Both the position numbers and the translations under genes were made by a program. 64,000 bases of DNA from Mycobacterium sp. ST-F2 (GTDB lineage Bacteria > Actinomycetota > Actinomycetes > Mycobacteriales > Mycobacteriaceae): contig NZ_JMHT01000022.1 of assembly GCF_001905655.1 (NCBI RefSeq), forward strand, positions 1 through 64,000. The letters run 5' to 3'. Position 1 is the stretch's first letter. Each line of letters starts with the position of its first letter. Shown here one piece after another: positions 8,125 to 16,697 of this stretch. The notes beneath the pieces were generated by a model. The model searched no databases, had not been told where the DNA came from, and saw only the letters and a list, made by a program, of their open reading frames with translations.

Positions 8125-9489
8125 CTAGATCGTGGTGCCTCGATGCGGCGGCGCCCCCGGTGTACCGAGTTCACTGGCGATCCAGGGCAATGAGTCGGTG
8201 AACGCCTCGGCGGCGAAGCCCCAGTCGTGCAGCCCGGGCAACGCGCGGACCTCGCTGTCGATGCCGTGGCGCTGAGCGATGGCGCACAGCGTCTCCGCGG
8301 CGACGTCCTGGCCCTCCGGATTGGCCAATCTGTCATGCGCGACGCCCGGGCCGGGTGCGCTGCAGGCCCCGGTGGTGCCCGGGATTTCGAACAACGCCGA
8401 GATGCCGTGGTACCGGCCGTGCCGGCGCATCACCGTGGTCGGGTCGAATTCGGCCCATTTCGCCTCGTCGCCGCCGAACAACCGGGCGATGGTCTGATCC
8501 CGCGTCCCGATGTTGGGGCTCAGGTCACCGGCGATGTCGACGAACGTGCTGAACAGGTCGGGCCGGCGCGTGGTCAGCTGCACCGCGCAGGTGCCGCCCA
8601 TGGACCAGCCGACGATGCCCCAGTGGTCGGGTTTCGGGCTGACGCCGAAGTTCGAGACGAGGTACGGCACCACCTCTTTGGTCAGGTGCGCCGACGCGTT
8701 GCCGTGGCTGCCGTTGACGCATTCGGTGTCGTTGTTGAACGAGCCGGTGGCGTCGGCGAAGACGAACACCGGGGCGTTGCCGCCGTGCGCCGCCGCGTAG
8801 TTGTCGATGGTGGCCTTGGCGTTGCCGGCCCAGATCCAGTCCGCCGGGGTGTTCAGCTGCGAGCCGATCATCATGACCGTCGGCAGCGGCGGCGGCGGAT
8901 TGCTCGCGAACCACGCCGGCGGTAGGTAGACGAGTTCGGCGCGGTGTGTGAAGTTCGATTCCTGCGAGCTGGTCGAGACCGGCACCACCACTCCGCGCGG
9001 CGGCCGGACGCCCTTGAGCTGCATGGCCGTCACCGTCCAGCGGTCCACTTCGTCGGGCACCTTGCCGACGGTGAACTTGTGCCACGCCACGTAGGCGGTC
9101 GGGAAATACCCGACCCACAGATTCATCATCAGCAGCGCGCAGAGTGCGCACAGGGGCACGGCCAGCAGGGCCATGCCGCGGCGGCGCCACCGCGCCCCGC
9201 GCCAGCCGAGGATCAGGACCGTGACCGCGAATCCGCCCAGCGCGGTCCAGATCCACAGCCGCGCCGGAGCCGGGTCACCGGCGATACCGAGTGAGGTGAT
9301 GTACCAGTACAACCCGGCCGCGCACGCGACGCCGACCGCGAGGGCCACGGGCAACCGGCTGACGCTCCACTGCCGCGACCGTCGTCCGATGGCGCAGCAC
9401 AGTGCTGCCAGCGCCAGGAGTTGGATCAGAATCGGCAGCCACCCATGCGTCAGCGACGCATGGGTGACGAACGAAGGCACGCCGATCAT
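8125..9489 (-). CDS. Membrane-anchored esterase (antigen 85/esterase D-like fold)
   Basis: 454 residues. The N-terminal about 130 residues hold four hydrophobic segments (ILIQLLALAALCCAIG, ALAVGVACAAGLYWYI, IWTALGGFAVTVLILGW, MALLAVPLCALCALLMMNLWVG). A PF00756-type esterase domain follows: PTVMMIGSQLNTP, the nucleophile GWSMGG, DIAGDLSPN and a C-terminal LPGLHDW giving the catalytic His. The hydrolase part should face the cell-wall side. Related mycobacterial proteins act on mycolate or other acyl esters, but the substrate cannot be read from sequence. It lies 26 bp downstream of the efpA stop on the same strand, so co-transcription is possible. Confidence 0.8.
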   Translation of the reverse strand: MIGVPSFVTHASLTHGWLPILIQLLALAALCCAIGRRSRQWSVSRLPVALAVGVACAAGLYWYITSLGIAGDPAPARLWIWTALGGFAVTVLILGWRGARWRRRGMALLAVPLCALCALLMMNLWVGYFPTAYVAWHKFTVGKVPDEVDRWTVTAMQLKGVRPPRGVVVPVSTSSQESNFTHRAELVYLPPAWFASNPPPPLPTVMMIGSQLNTPADWIWAGNAKATIDNYAAAHGGNAPVFVFADATGSFNNDTECVNGSHGNASAHLTKEVVPYLVSNFGVSPKPDHWGIVGWSMGGTCAVQLTTRRPDLFSTFVDIAGDLSPNIGTRDQTIARLFGGDEAKWAEFDPTTVMRRHGRYHGISALFEIPGTTGACSAPGPGVAHDRLANPEGQDVAAETLCAIAQRHGIDSEVRALPGLHDWGFAAEAFTDSLPWIASELGTPGAPPHRGTTI

Positions 9490-9515
9490 CCGGGAAACTG
9501 CGCCGAACCGGAGCG

Positions 9516-11084
9516 CTAGAGCTCGCCGGCGTCCAGTGCTTCCTTGGTGTCCTGCGCTGCCGCAACTTCGTCGGCGCTGTAGGTGATGAACAGCGCCACC
9601 ACACCGACGATGACCGCCACCGCGGCGACCCAGAGCAGGCCGTAGGTGTAGCCGTGGTCGAGAGCCGTGTGCTGCGCCTCGTTCATCTTGGCGACCGGGC
9701 CGGTGGTCCCGCCCAGGTACAGCGTGCGCGAGGTGATGACGGCCTGAATGACGGCCAGCACCACCGGGCCACCGAGGTTCTGCAGCATCAGCGCGATGGC
9801 CGACAGCGGGCCGATGTCGCTCAGCGCGACGCCGGCGATGGCCGAGACGGTCAGCGGCACGACGATCATGCCGATGCCGAAGCCACCGACGGTGATCGGG
9901 ATGACGAGGTTCGGGAAGTACGGGATACCGCCGTTGAGGGTGGAGCCGTAGATCATGGCGGCGAGCACCAGGATGCCGCCGGCGATCACCAGCACGCGCG
10001 GCGAGAACATCGCCACCAGCTGCGACGACAGGCCCAGGCCGATGCCGAGGGCGATGACGAACGGGATGAAGCCGATGCCGGCCTTCAGCGCGCTGTAGCC
10101 CATGATGTCCTGCACGTACAGGCCGATCAGCACGGTCAGCGTGAACATCACGCCACCGGCCAGGAAGACCGCCGCGAAGGTGGCCACCCGGTTGCGATCG
10201 CGGAACAGGCTGAACGGAACGACGGGGTGCTCAGCGGAGCGCTCGACGAACAGGAAGGCCAGGAACAGCACGGCCGCCGCGGCGCCGGAGCCCAGCGTCA
10301 GCGGGGACATCCAGCCCTTCTCCGGGCCCATCGAGAAGCCGAACACCGCGGCGGTGCAGGCCAGGGTCGCCAGGATGGCGCCGGTCGCGTCGAGCTTCAT
10401 GCGCTCGCGGGACGTCTCGGTCAGGGTGGTGCGGGCCAGGTAGATCATGACGAGGCCGATCGGCACGTTCACCAGGAACGCGTACCGCCACGAGAAGACG
10501 GTCAGCGCGCCGCCGACGACGAGGCCCATCACCGAGCCGACACCGGTCATGGCCGCGAAGATCGCGGTCGCGGCGTTACGGGCCGGCCCCTTCGGGAAGG
10601 TGGTGGCGACGAGCGCCAGGCCGGTCGGTGAGGCGATGGCCGAACCGACACCCTGCAGCAGGCGGGCGATGACCAGGGTGGTCTCGTCCCACGCGACGCC
10701 GCAGAGGATGGAAGCGATGGTGAACAGGGCGACACCGACGATGAAGGTGCGCTTGCGGCCGATGGTGTCGCCGAGGCGCCCACCGAGCAGCATCAGACCA
10801 CCGAAGGTCAGCACATAGGCGGTGATCACCCAGCTGCGGCCCGCGTCGGAGAGGCCGAGCTCGTCCTGAATCTTAGGAAGAGCAACGATGGCGACAGTGC
10901 TGTCCATCGTGGCCAGCAGCTGCATGCCACCGATGGCGATGACTGCGGAGAGGAAGCGGGGGGACGGAAGCCAAGCTGGATACCAGCTCTTTCGTTCGTC
11001 CTCGGTTTGCCCCACGTGCATCGAGAGCGGTTCGCGGCGGCTGTGTGCCATGGCGGTGCGCTCAGCGTCGTTGAGAGCCGTCAT
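9516..11084 (-). CDS. efpA: MFS efflux pump EfpA (DHA2 family, 14 TM)
   Basis: 522 residues, close to the 530 of M. tuberculosis EfpA. Motif C/antiporter features and QacA/EmrB-type blocks are visible: TMDSTVAIVALPKIQDELG in TM1, GGRLGDTIGRKRTF between TM2 and TM3, ARLLQGVGSAIASP, and GVGSVMGLVVGGAL in TM5. Fourteen hydrophobic segments can be counted. EfpA exports drugs and lipids across the inner membrane and is induced by isoniazid in M. tuberculosis. The start ATG 11084 has later alternatives at codons 12 and 22. Two short palindromes lie directly upstream and overlap the cysG stop. Confidence 0.93.
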   Translation of the reverse strand: MTALNDAERTAMAHSRREPLSMHVGQTEDERKSWYPAWLPSPRFLSAVIAIGGMQLLATMDSTVAIVALPKIQDELGLSDAGRSWVITAYVLTFGGLMLLGGRLGDTIGRKRTFIVGVALFTIASILCGVAWDETTLVIARLLQGVGSAIASPTGLALVATTFPKGPARNAATAIFAAMTGVGSVMGLVVGGALTVFSWRYAFLVNVPIGLVMIYLARTTLTETSRERMKLDATGAILATLACTAAVFGFSMGPEKGWMSPLTLGSGAAAAVLFLAFLFVERSAEHPVVPFSLFRDRNRVATFAAVFLAGGVMFTLTVLIGLYVQDIMGYSALKAGIGFIPFVIALGIGLGLSSQLVAMFSPRVLVIAGGILVLAAMIYGSTLNGGIPYFPNLVIPITVGGFGIGMIVVPLTVSAIAGVALSDIGPLSAIALMLQNLGGPVVLAVIQAVITSRTLYLGGTTGPVAKMNEAQHTALDHGYTYGLLWVAAVAVIVGVVALFITYSADEVAAAQDTKEALDAGEL

Positions 11085-11095
11085 GGAAAGCTACC

Positions 11096-11114
11096 TTACA
11101 GTAATCTTAAGATT
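11096..11114. promoter_or_regulatory. Adjacent palindromes upstream of efpA
   Basis: TTACAGTAA (11096-11104) is directly followed and overlapped by the perfect 12-bp palindrome AATCTTAAGATT (11103-11114). They lie 12-30 bp upstream of the efpA ATG and cover the cysG stop codon. Their AT-rich composition stands out in a GC-rich surround. They could be a repressor operator or part of an efpA promoter inside the end of cysG; no regulator is identified. Confidence 0.45.
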
Positions 11115-12333
11115 TCTTTAACCCTGCGAACGCCGCGACGTCCCCGATCACGATGATTGCGGGAGGTCGGATGCCCTCCGAACGGATGTCTTCCGGCGCG
11201 TCGGCAAGCGTCGTCTGCAGCGTCTGCTGCGCCGCCGTCGTCCCATGCTGAACCACCAGGACCGGTGTTTCCGCAGGTCGGCCGCCTTGCAGCAGAACCT
11301 TGGCGAAAAGCTCGATCCGCTCGACGGCCATCAGCAGCACGATCGTGCCGCGCATCGCGGCCAGTGCGTCCCAATTCACTAACGATTCCGGGTGTCCCGG
11401 CGCGACATGGCCGCTGACCACGACGAATTCATGCGTGACGGCCCGATGGGTGACCGGAACCCCGGCCAGCGCCGGAACGGCTATGGCACTGGTCACACCG
11501 GGTACGACAGTGACCGGAATGCCCGCCTCGGCGCACGCCAGCACCTCTTCATAACCGCGCGCGAACACGAACGGGTCACCGCCCTTGAGGCGCACCACGA
11601 ACTTGCCTTGCTTGGCCCGATCGATGAGGACGGCGTTGATCGCGTCCTGCGCCATCGCCCGGCCGTACGGAATCTTGGCGGCGTCGATCACCTCGACGTG
11701 CGGGCCGAGTTCGGCGAGCAGCTCCTGCGGTGCCAGCCGGTCGGCGACCACCACATCGGCGTGGGCCAGCAGCCGGCGGCCGCGGACGGTGATCAGCTCG
11801 GGGTCCCCCGGACCACCGCCGACGAGCGCGACTCCGCTGTAGCTGTCGGGTTCGGCGGCGTCGCCGATGGCGCCGCGCTGCAACGCCTCGCGAATGGCGG
11901 TGCGCAGCGCAGCCGAGCGCCGGTGCTCGCCGCCGGCCAGCACCCCGACGGTCAAACCGTCGTATTCGAAGGACGCCGGCGTCACGGCCGTGCCTTCAGA
12001 GCCGGCGTCGGCGCGGACGCAGAAGATGCGGCGACGGTCGGCCTCGTCGGCCACCGCGGCGTTGACGGTCTCGTCGTCGGTCGCGGCCAGCACGTACCAG
12101 GCGCCGTCGAGGTCGTCGTTCTGGAATTCCCGTGAGGTGAGGGTGATGCCGGTGCCGTCGGGGTTGTCGACCAGCGCCTCGACCACCGGGGTGGCGGCGG
12201 GCGCGACGACGTGCACGTCGGCGCCACTGGCGATCAGCAGCGGCAGCCGGCGCTGGGCAACGCTGCCGGCGCCCACGACCACGACCTTCTTACCGGTGAG
12301 GCGCAGGCCGACGAGGTAGGCGTTCTGAGTCAC
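11107..12333 (-). CDS. cysG: Siroheme synthase: precorrin-2 dehydrogenase fused to uroporphyrinogen-III C-methyltransferase
   Basis: 408 residues. The N-terminal Rossmann domain (KKVVVVGAGSVAQRRLPLL, residues 14-32) is the precorrin-2 dehydrogenase/ferrochelatase part. From about 165 the SAM methyltransferase part begins (VALVGGGPGDPELITVRGRRLL), with FVVRLKGGDPFVFARGYEE and VVPGVTSAIAVPALAGVPVTHR. It makes precorrin-2 and then sirohydrochlorin, feeding siroheme (sulfite and nitrite reductase) and cobalamin. A 4-bp overlap with the cobB stop-start junction (12330-12333) points to coupling with cobB. Length agrees with the mycobacterial CysG of about 405 residues. Confidence 0.93.
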   Translation of the reverse strand: MTQNAYLVGLRLTGKKVVVVGAGSVAQRRLPLLIASGADVHVVAPAATPVVEALVDNPDGTGITLTSREFQNDDLDGAWYVLAATDDETVNAAVADEADRRRIFCVRADAGSEGTAVTPASFEYDGLTVGVLAGGEHRRSAALRTAIREALQRGAIGDAAEPDSYSGVALVGGGPGDPELITVRGRRLLAHADVVVADRLAPQELLAELGPHVEVIDAAKIPYGRAMAQDAINAVLIDRAKQGKFVVRLKGGDPFVFARGYEEVLACAEAGIPVTVVPGVTSAIAVPALAGVPVTHRAVTHEFVVVSGHVAPGHPESLVNWDALAAMRGTIVLLMAVERIELFAKVLLQGGRPAETPVLVVQHGTTAAQQTLQTTLADAPEDIRSEGIRPPAIIVIGDVAAFAGLKKS

Positions 12334-13724
12334 TCGGCGAGTTTAGTTGCCGCGGATACGAACCGGCGCACCGCGTGCGGGTGCGCGGCCGGATGGGTGT
12401 GCAGGTAGCCGGCATGCACACCGCCGTGGACGGCACCGTCGTGCACGGTGGCCTGCCCGGCGCCCCGGAAGACCCAGGCCGGCGGCTGCTCATCGATGAA
12501 TTCGACTGTGGTGCGGTGAAATTCGTGACCGGTGACGCGCTCCCCCGCGGCATGCATGCTGGAGTCGACCATCGCGACGGCATCGCGGTAGCCGAGCGTG
12601 AGGCGCTCGGTGAAGCGCGCCGACCCGCGCAGCACCCCGCACATGGGGTGACCGTCGAGGTCGTGGACCAGGTAGGTGAGCCCGGCGCACTCGGCGTGTA
12701 CCGGTGCGCCCGTCGCGGCCAGCGCGGCGATCTGTTCCCGCACAACGGCATTGGCCGACAGTTCGGCGGTGAACTGCTCGGGGAAACCGCCGGGGATGAC
12801 GAGCGCCCGGGTGCCGTCGGGCAGCGGGTCGGTGAGCGGGTCGAAGGCCGCGACCTGCGCGCCGGCCATCCGGAGCAGCTCGGCGTGCTCGGCATACCCG
12901 AAGCTGAAGGCCTTCCCCGCGGCCAGCGCCACCGTGACGTTCGCCACCGGTTCCAGGTCGGGGGCCCACGGGGGTGCCAGCGCCCCGATCCCGGCGCATC
13001 GGGCGACGGCCTCGATATCCACGTGCCGCGCGACGAGCTCGGTCATGACGTCGACCGCCTCGTGCGCCCGCCGGCCGTGCTCGACGGCGGTGACGAGGCC
13101 AAGGTGCCGCGACGGAATCTCGAGACCGCTGTCCCGCGGGATCGCGCCGAACACCGGAATGCCCGCCTGCTCGCAGGCCTGCCGCAGCACCTGTTCATGC
13201 CGCGGCGATCCCACCTTGTTGAGGAGCACCCCGGCGATCCGCACGGGCGCTATCCCCGTCGCTGCGCTCGCCCCGGCCTGGCCGAACGTCGAAAAGCCGT
13301 GCAGCAGAGCGGCAATGCTCTGACTCTGGCCGCGGGCGTCGACCACCAGCACCACGGGAGCGCCGAGCAGCCCGGCGACATGGGCGGTCGACCCCGGCGC
13401 CGGGGACATCGCCTGCTCGGTGATGCGTCCGTCGAACAGGCCCATGACGCCCTCGATGACGGCGATGTCGGCGCCCACGCTGCCGTGCCGGTACAGCGGC
13501 CCGATCAGGTCATCGCCGACGAGAACCGGGTCCAGGTTGCGACCGGGCCGGCCGGTGGCCAGCTCGTGGTAGCCGGGGTCGATGAAGTCGGGCCCGACCT
13601 TGGCGGCGCTGACCCGGTGCCCGGCGCGGCGCAGGGCGCCCATCAGGCCCGTGGCCACGGTGGTCTTGCCGCTGCCCGAGGCCGGCGCCGCGATGACGAC
13701 GGCCGGGACGGGGTTGGTGGTCAC
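12330..13724 (-). CDS. cobB: Cobyrinate/hydrogenobyrinate a,c-diamide synthase
   Basis: 464 residues from GTG 13724. It amidates the a and c carboxylates of the corrin ring using glutamine and ATP. The N-terminal P-loop VIAAPASGSGKTTVATG and the dethiobiotin-synthase-like ATPase domain are followed by a C-terminal class I glutamine amidotransferase-like domain (LVIPGGFPEQF, then HAECAGLTYLV with the Cys nucleophile). Around residues 149-160 there is an unusual GQAGASAATGIAPVR stretch encoded by a repeated DNA motif (13254-13276); see findings. It sits between cobO and cysG, 7 bp after cobO and overlapping cysG by 4 bp. Confidence 0.95.
   Translation of the reverse strand: MTTNPVPAVVIAAPASGSGKTTVATGLMGALRRAGHRVSAAKVGPDFIDPGYHELATGRPGRNLDPVLVGDDLIGPLYRHGSVGADIAVIEGVMGLFDGRITEQAMSPAPGSTAHVAGLLGAPVVLVVDARGQSQSIAALLHGFSTFGQAGASAATGIAPVRIAGVLLNKVGSPRHEQVLRQACEQAGIPVFGAIPRDSGLEIPSRHLGLVTAVEHGRRAHEAVDVMTELVARHVDIEAVARCAGIGALAPPWAPDLEPVANVTVALAAGKAFSFGYAEHAELLRMAGAQVAAFDPLTDPLPDGTRALVIPGGFPEQFTAELSANAVVREQIAALAATGAPVHAECAGLTYLVHDLDGHPMCGVLRGSARFTERLTLGYRDAVAMVDSSMHAAGERVTGHEFHRTTVEFIDEQPPAWVFRGAGQATVHDGAVHGGVHAGYLHTHPAAHPHAVRRFVSAATKLAE
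13254..13276. repeat. Copy of a 23-bp cccgtcgctKcgctcgccccgg motif inside cobB
   Basis: This stretch matches the intergenic copy at 27084-27106 with two differences over 23 bp, one of them at the very first base. In cobB it encodes part of an Ala/Gly-rich segment that looks like an insertion in the ATPase domain. Shared short sequence at two unrelated sites suggests a dispersed repeat, although composition bias in GC-rich DNA could contribute. Confidence 0.45.
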
Positions 13725-13731
13725 GCCACAC

Positions 13732-14346
13732 TCACCATTCGATACCGCGCTGGCCCTTACGGCCGGCGTCCATCGGATGCTTGATCTTGGTCATCTCGGT
13801 CACCAGGTCGGCGGCGTCGAGAAGCTGCGGCGGCGCATCGCGGCCGGTGATGACGAGGTGCTGGGTGCCGGGACGCTGGGTCAGCGTCGTCACCACGTCG
13901 TCGATATCCAACCAGCCCCACTTGAGCGGATAGGTGAACTCGTCGAGGACGTAGAAATCGTGCTGTTCGGCCGCCAGCCGGCGGGAGATCTCGGCCCAGC
14001 CTTCGACGGCCGCTGCGGCGTGGTCGGCATCGGAGCCCTGCCGGCGGGTCCACGACCAGCCCGAGCCCATCTTGTGCCACTGCACCGCTCCCCCGACGCC
14101 CTGCTCGTCGTGCAGCCGGCCGAGTGCCTGGAACGCCGCTTCTTCCCCGACCTTCCATTTGGCGCTCTTGACGAACTGGAACACCGCGACATCGAAACCC
14201 TGGTTCCAGGCGCGCAGCGCCATACCGAACGCGGCGGTGGACTTCCCTTTGCCGGGGCCGGTGTGCACGGCCAGGATCGGTGCGTTGCGCCGCGCCCTGG
14301 TGGTCAGCCCGTCATCGGGGACGGTCAGCGGTTGTCCTTGTGGCAT
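13732..14346 (-). CDS. cobO: Cob(I)yrinate a,c-diamide adenosyltransferase
   Basis: 204 residues, the CobA/CobO/BtuR family. It attaches the 5'-deoxyadenosyl ligand to the corrin cobalt. The P-loop VHTGPGKGKSTAAFGMALRA, the block VLDEFTYPLKWGWLD and LVITGRDAPPQLLDAADLVTEM are characteristic. It is transcribed with cobB (7 bp gap) and follows the chelatase-like gene (23 bp gap), as in M. tuberculosis Rv2848c-Rv2850c. Confidence 0.95.
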   Translation of the reverse strand: MPQGQPLTVPDDGLTTRARRNAPILAVHTGPGKGKSTAAFGMALRAWNQGFDVAVFQFVKSAKWKVGEEAAFQALGRLHDEQGVGGAVQWHKMGSGWSWTRRQGSDADHAAAAVEGWAEISRRLAAEQHDFYVLDEFTYPLKWGWLDIDDVVTTLTQRPGTQHLVITGRDAPPQLLDAADLVTEMTKIKHPMDAGRKGQRGIEW

Positions 14347-14369
14347 AGCTGTTTTCCTTACCGGTTCAC

Positions 14370-16226
14370 TTACGCCGCGGCTTGCCCGGCCCGGACCACA
14401 CGAGCCAGGTTGTCGGCGCGCAACTGCTCCAGTTGCACGGCGGGCGCACCGAGTTGACCGGCCAACTGCTGCGCCAATCCCAGTCGAATATAAGAGGTTT
14501 CGCAGTCGACGACGACGGCGGCAGCCCCTTCGGCGACCAGGAGTCCGGCGGCGGTCCGGGTCCGGCCCAGCGGATCGGGCCCACCCGTCGCGCGGCCGTC
14601 GGTCAGTACGACCACCAGCGGACGACGGACGCGGTCGCGGGTCTTCTCCCGGAGCACCACGTCCCGCGCGGCCAGGAGTCCTCGCGCCAGTGGAGTTTTC
14701 CCGCCGGTATCGAAGCGGGCCAGGCGCCGGCCGGCGATGTGCACCGACGACGTCGGGGGCAACAGCAGCTGAGCCTCCGCTCCGCGGAAGGTGACGACGG
14801 CGACCTTGTCACGGCGCTGATAGGCGTCGCGCAACAGCGACAGCGTCGCCCCGCTCACCGCGGACATACGGTCGCGCGCAGCCATGGAACCGGACGCGTC
14901 GACGACGAAGATCACCAGATTGCCTTCGCGCCCTTCGCGGATCGCGTGGCGGACGTCACCCGGAGCCACCTGCAGCCGGCCGGCCTGCGGACGGCGGTCC
15001 GCCGCTGCCAGCAGCGTGCCGAAGACGTGCACGCCGTGGCCGGCCCGGGCGTCGTCGGTGACCGAGACCGGGGTGCCGGTCCGGTTACGGGCCCGCGAAC
15101 GCCGGCCCGGGGCGCCCTCACCGACACCGGGCACGACCAGCGCCCGGGTCCGGAACGTCGCCGACGGCGGCGCGCTGGGTCGCGACGCACTACTGGGAGC
15201 GGCCGAGTTTCCTTGCGGTGCAGCATCTTCCGAGGTATCCGCGGAAACGCCGCCGCCCGGCGGATCGGGATCCGGTTCGGGCTCTGACCGGGATTCGGCG
15301 TCCGCCTGCGCCATCGCATCGTCGAGCTGCTGCGGGTCCAGGCCCGGGTCGTCAAAAGGATCGCGCCGACGGCGGTGCGGCAGCGCAAGTTCGGCCGCGA
15401 CCCGGATGTCTTCCTCGCCCACCTCGGCAGCGCCTCGCCACGCGGCGTGCGCGACAGCGGTCCGCGCCACCACCAGATCAGCGCGCATGCCGTCGACGTC
15501 GAACGCCGCACACAACGCCGCGATGCGGCGCAACTCGTTGTCCGGCAACAACACCGAGGACACCGCCGCGCGGGCCTTGGCGATGCGGCCGGCCAGCTCG
15601 GCGTCGTCGGCCGCGTAGCGCGCACCGAAACCCGCCGAGTCCGCTTCGTAGGACATGCGGCGCCGGATGACCTCGACGCGGACGTCGACGTCGCGCGACG
15701 CGTACACGTCGACCGTCAATCCGAAGCGGTCGAGCAACTGCGGGCGTAGCTCACCCTCTTCGGGATTCATGGTGCCCACCAACATGAATCGGGCCTCATG
15801 CGAGTGCGAGACACCGTCGCGTTCGATGTGCACGCGGCCCATGGCGGCGGCATCGAGCAGCACGTCGACCAGGTGGTCGTGCAGGAGGTTCACCTCGTCG
15901 ACGTAGAGGACGCCGCCGTGCGCGCGGGCCAGCAGGCCCGGCGAGAAGGCGTGTTCGCCGTCCCGCAACACCTTCTGCAGATCGATCGAGCCGACGACGC
16001 GGTCCTCGGTCGCGCCGATCGGCAGCTCCACCAGCCGGGCGTCGGCGTCCACGGCCGCCAGCACCTCGGCAAGGCCGCGCACCGCAGTCGATTTGGCGGT
16101 GCCCTTCTCGCCGCGGATGAGCACGCCGCCGATGTCGGGGCGCACCGCGCAGAGCACCAGGGCGAGCCGCAGCCGGTCCTGCCCTACGAGCGCGCTGAAG
16201 GGATACGGTGCCGTGACCGCACTCAC
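14370..16226 (-). CDS. Magnesium/cobalt chelatase I-D fusion (AAA+ plus VWA)
   Basis: 618 residues from GTG 16226. Residues about 1-320 form a ChlI-type AAA+ ATPase with Walker [15 protein letters not shown] and [20 protein letters not shown]. An acidic/proline-rich linker follows (about 320-400), and then a VWA domain with the MIDAS motif [11 protein letters not shown]. In bacteria lacking chlorophyll and dedicated CobS/CobT, such proteins are proposed to serve with CobN as the cobaltochelatase; its place beside cobO and cobB fits, but CobN is not in this window. It overlaps the upstream acetyltransferase stop by 4 bp (GTGA). Confidence 0.87.
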   Translation of the reverse strand: MSAVTAPYPFSALVGQDRLRLALVLCAVRPDIGGVLIRGEKGTAKSTAVRGLAEVLAAVDADARLVELPIGATEDRVVGSIDLQKVLRDGEHAFSPGLLARAHGGVLYVDEVNLLHDHLVDVLLDAAAMGRVHIERDGVSHSHEARFMLVGTMNPEEGELRPQLLDRFGLTVDVYASRDVDVRVEVIRRRMSYEADSAGFGARYAADDAELAGRIAKARAAVSSVLLPDNELRRIAALCAAFDVDGMRADLVVARTAVAHAAWRGAAEVGEEDIRVAAELALPHRRRRDPFDDPGLDPQQLDDAMAQADAESRSEPEPDPDPPGGGVSADTSEDAAPQGNSAAPSSASRPSAPPSATFRTRALVVPGVGEGAPGRRSRARNRTGTPVSVTDDARAGHGVHVFGTLLAAADRRPQAGRLQVAPGDVRHAIREGREGNLVIFVVDASGSMAARDRMSAVSGATLSLLRDAYQRRDKVAVVTFRGAEAQLLLPPTSSVHIAGRRLARFDTGGKTPLARGLLAARDVVLREKTRDRVRRPLVVVLTDGRATGGPDPLGRTRTAAGLLVAEGAAAVVVDCETSYIRLGLAQQLAGQLGAPAVQLEQLRADNLARVVRAGQAAA

Positions 16227-16684
16227 CGAGTCTCCGATCCGTGCCGGAGCATCGGCACATGGGGAATACCGTCGTCGAGGAATTCGTCACCGGCGCGGAC
16301 GAATCCGTGCCGTGCGTACATGTCCTCGAGGTAGGTCTGGGCGTCGATCCGGCAGGGGTAGCTGCCCACTTCGGCGAGTGCGGCCTGCATCAGCCGGGTG
16401 GTGTGGCCCTGACCGCGGTCGGCACGTTTGGTGCACACCCGGCCGATCCGGAAGACCTTCTCGCCCCCGGGATGCTCTTCCATCAGTCGCAGCGTCGAAA
16501 TGACTTGTCCGTCAGGGCTTTCCAGCCAGAAGTGTCGGGTCTCGGCCAGCAGGTCGCGGCCGTCCAGTTCTGGGTAGGGGCAGGCCTGCTCCACCACGAA
16601 GACTTCGACGCGCAACTTCAGCAACTCGTACAGCGTTGCGGCGTCGAGATCCTTGGCCCAGCTGCGCCTCGGTGTGGCGGTCAT
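16223..16684 (-). CDS. ElaA-type GNAT acetyltransferase
   Basis: 153 residues, similar to Rv2851c. The ElaA family pattern is clear: [27 protein letters not shown] near the N-terminus, then [25 protein letters not shown], the acetyl-CoA binding loop, and a C-terminal [23 protein letters not shown]. Its substrate is unknown. It is the first gene of the chelatase-cobO-cobB-cysG run, and its stop overlaps the chelatase start, so it may be carried along for expression reasons only. Confidence 0.88.
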   Translation of the reverse strand: MTATPRRSWAKDLDAATLYELLKLRVEVFVVEQACPYPELDGRDLLAETRHFWLESPDGQVISTLRLMEEHPGGEKVFRIGRVCTKRADRGQGHTTRLMQAALAEVGSYPCRIDAQTYLEDMYARHGFVRAGDEFLDDGIPHVPMLRHGSETR

Positions 16685-16697
16685 CCGGCCTCGAAGA

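Noticed and set aside
9654..10631. Open frame of 325 codons opposite efpA
   Set aside because: Charged, Asp/Arg/His-rich translation of the reverse of hydrophobic codons; typical shadow of a membrane protein gene.
12375..13784. Open frame of about 470 codons opposite cobB
   Set aside because: Antisense shadow of cobB, with a repetitive Arg/Gly/His composition and no motif.
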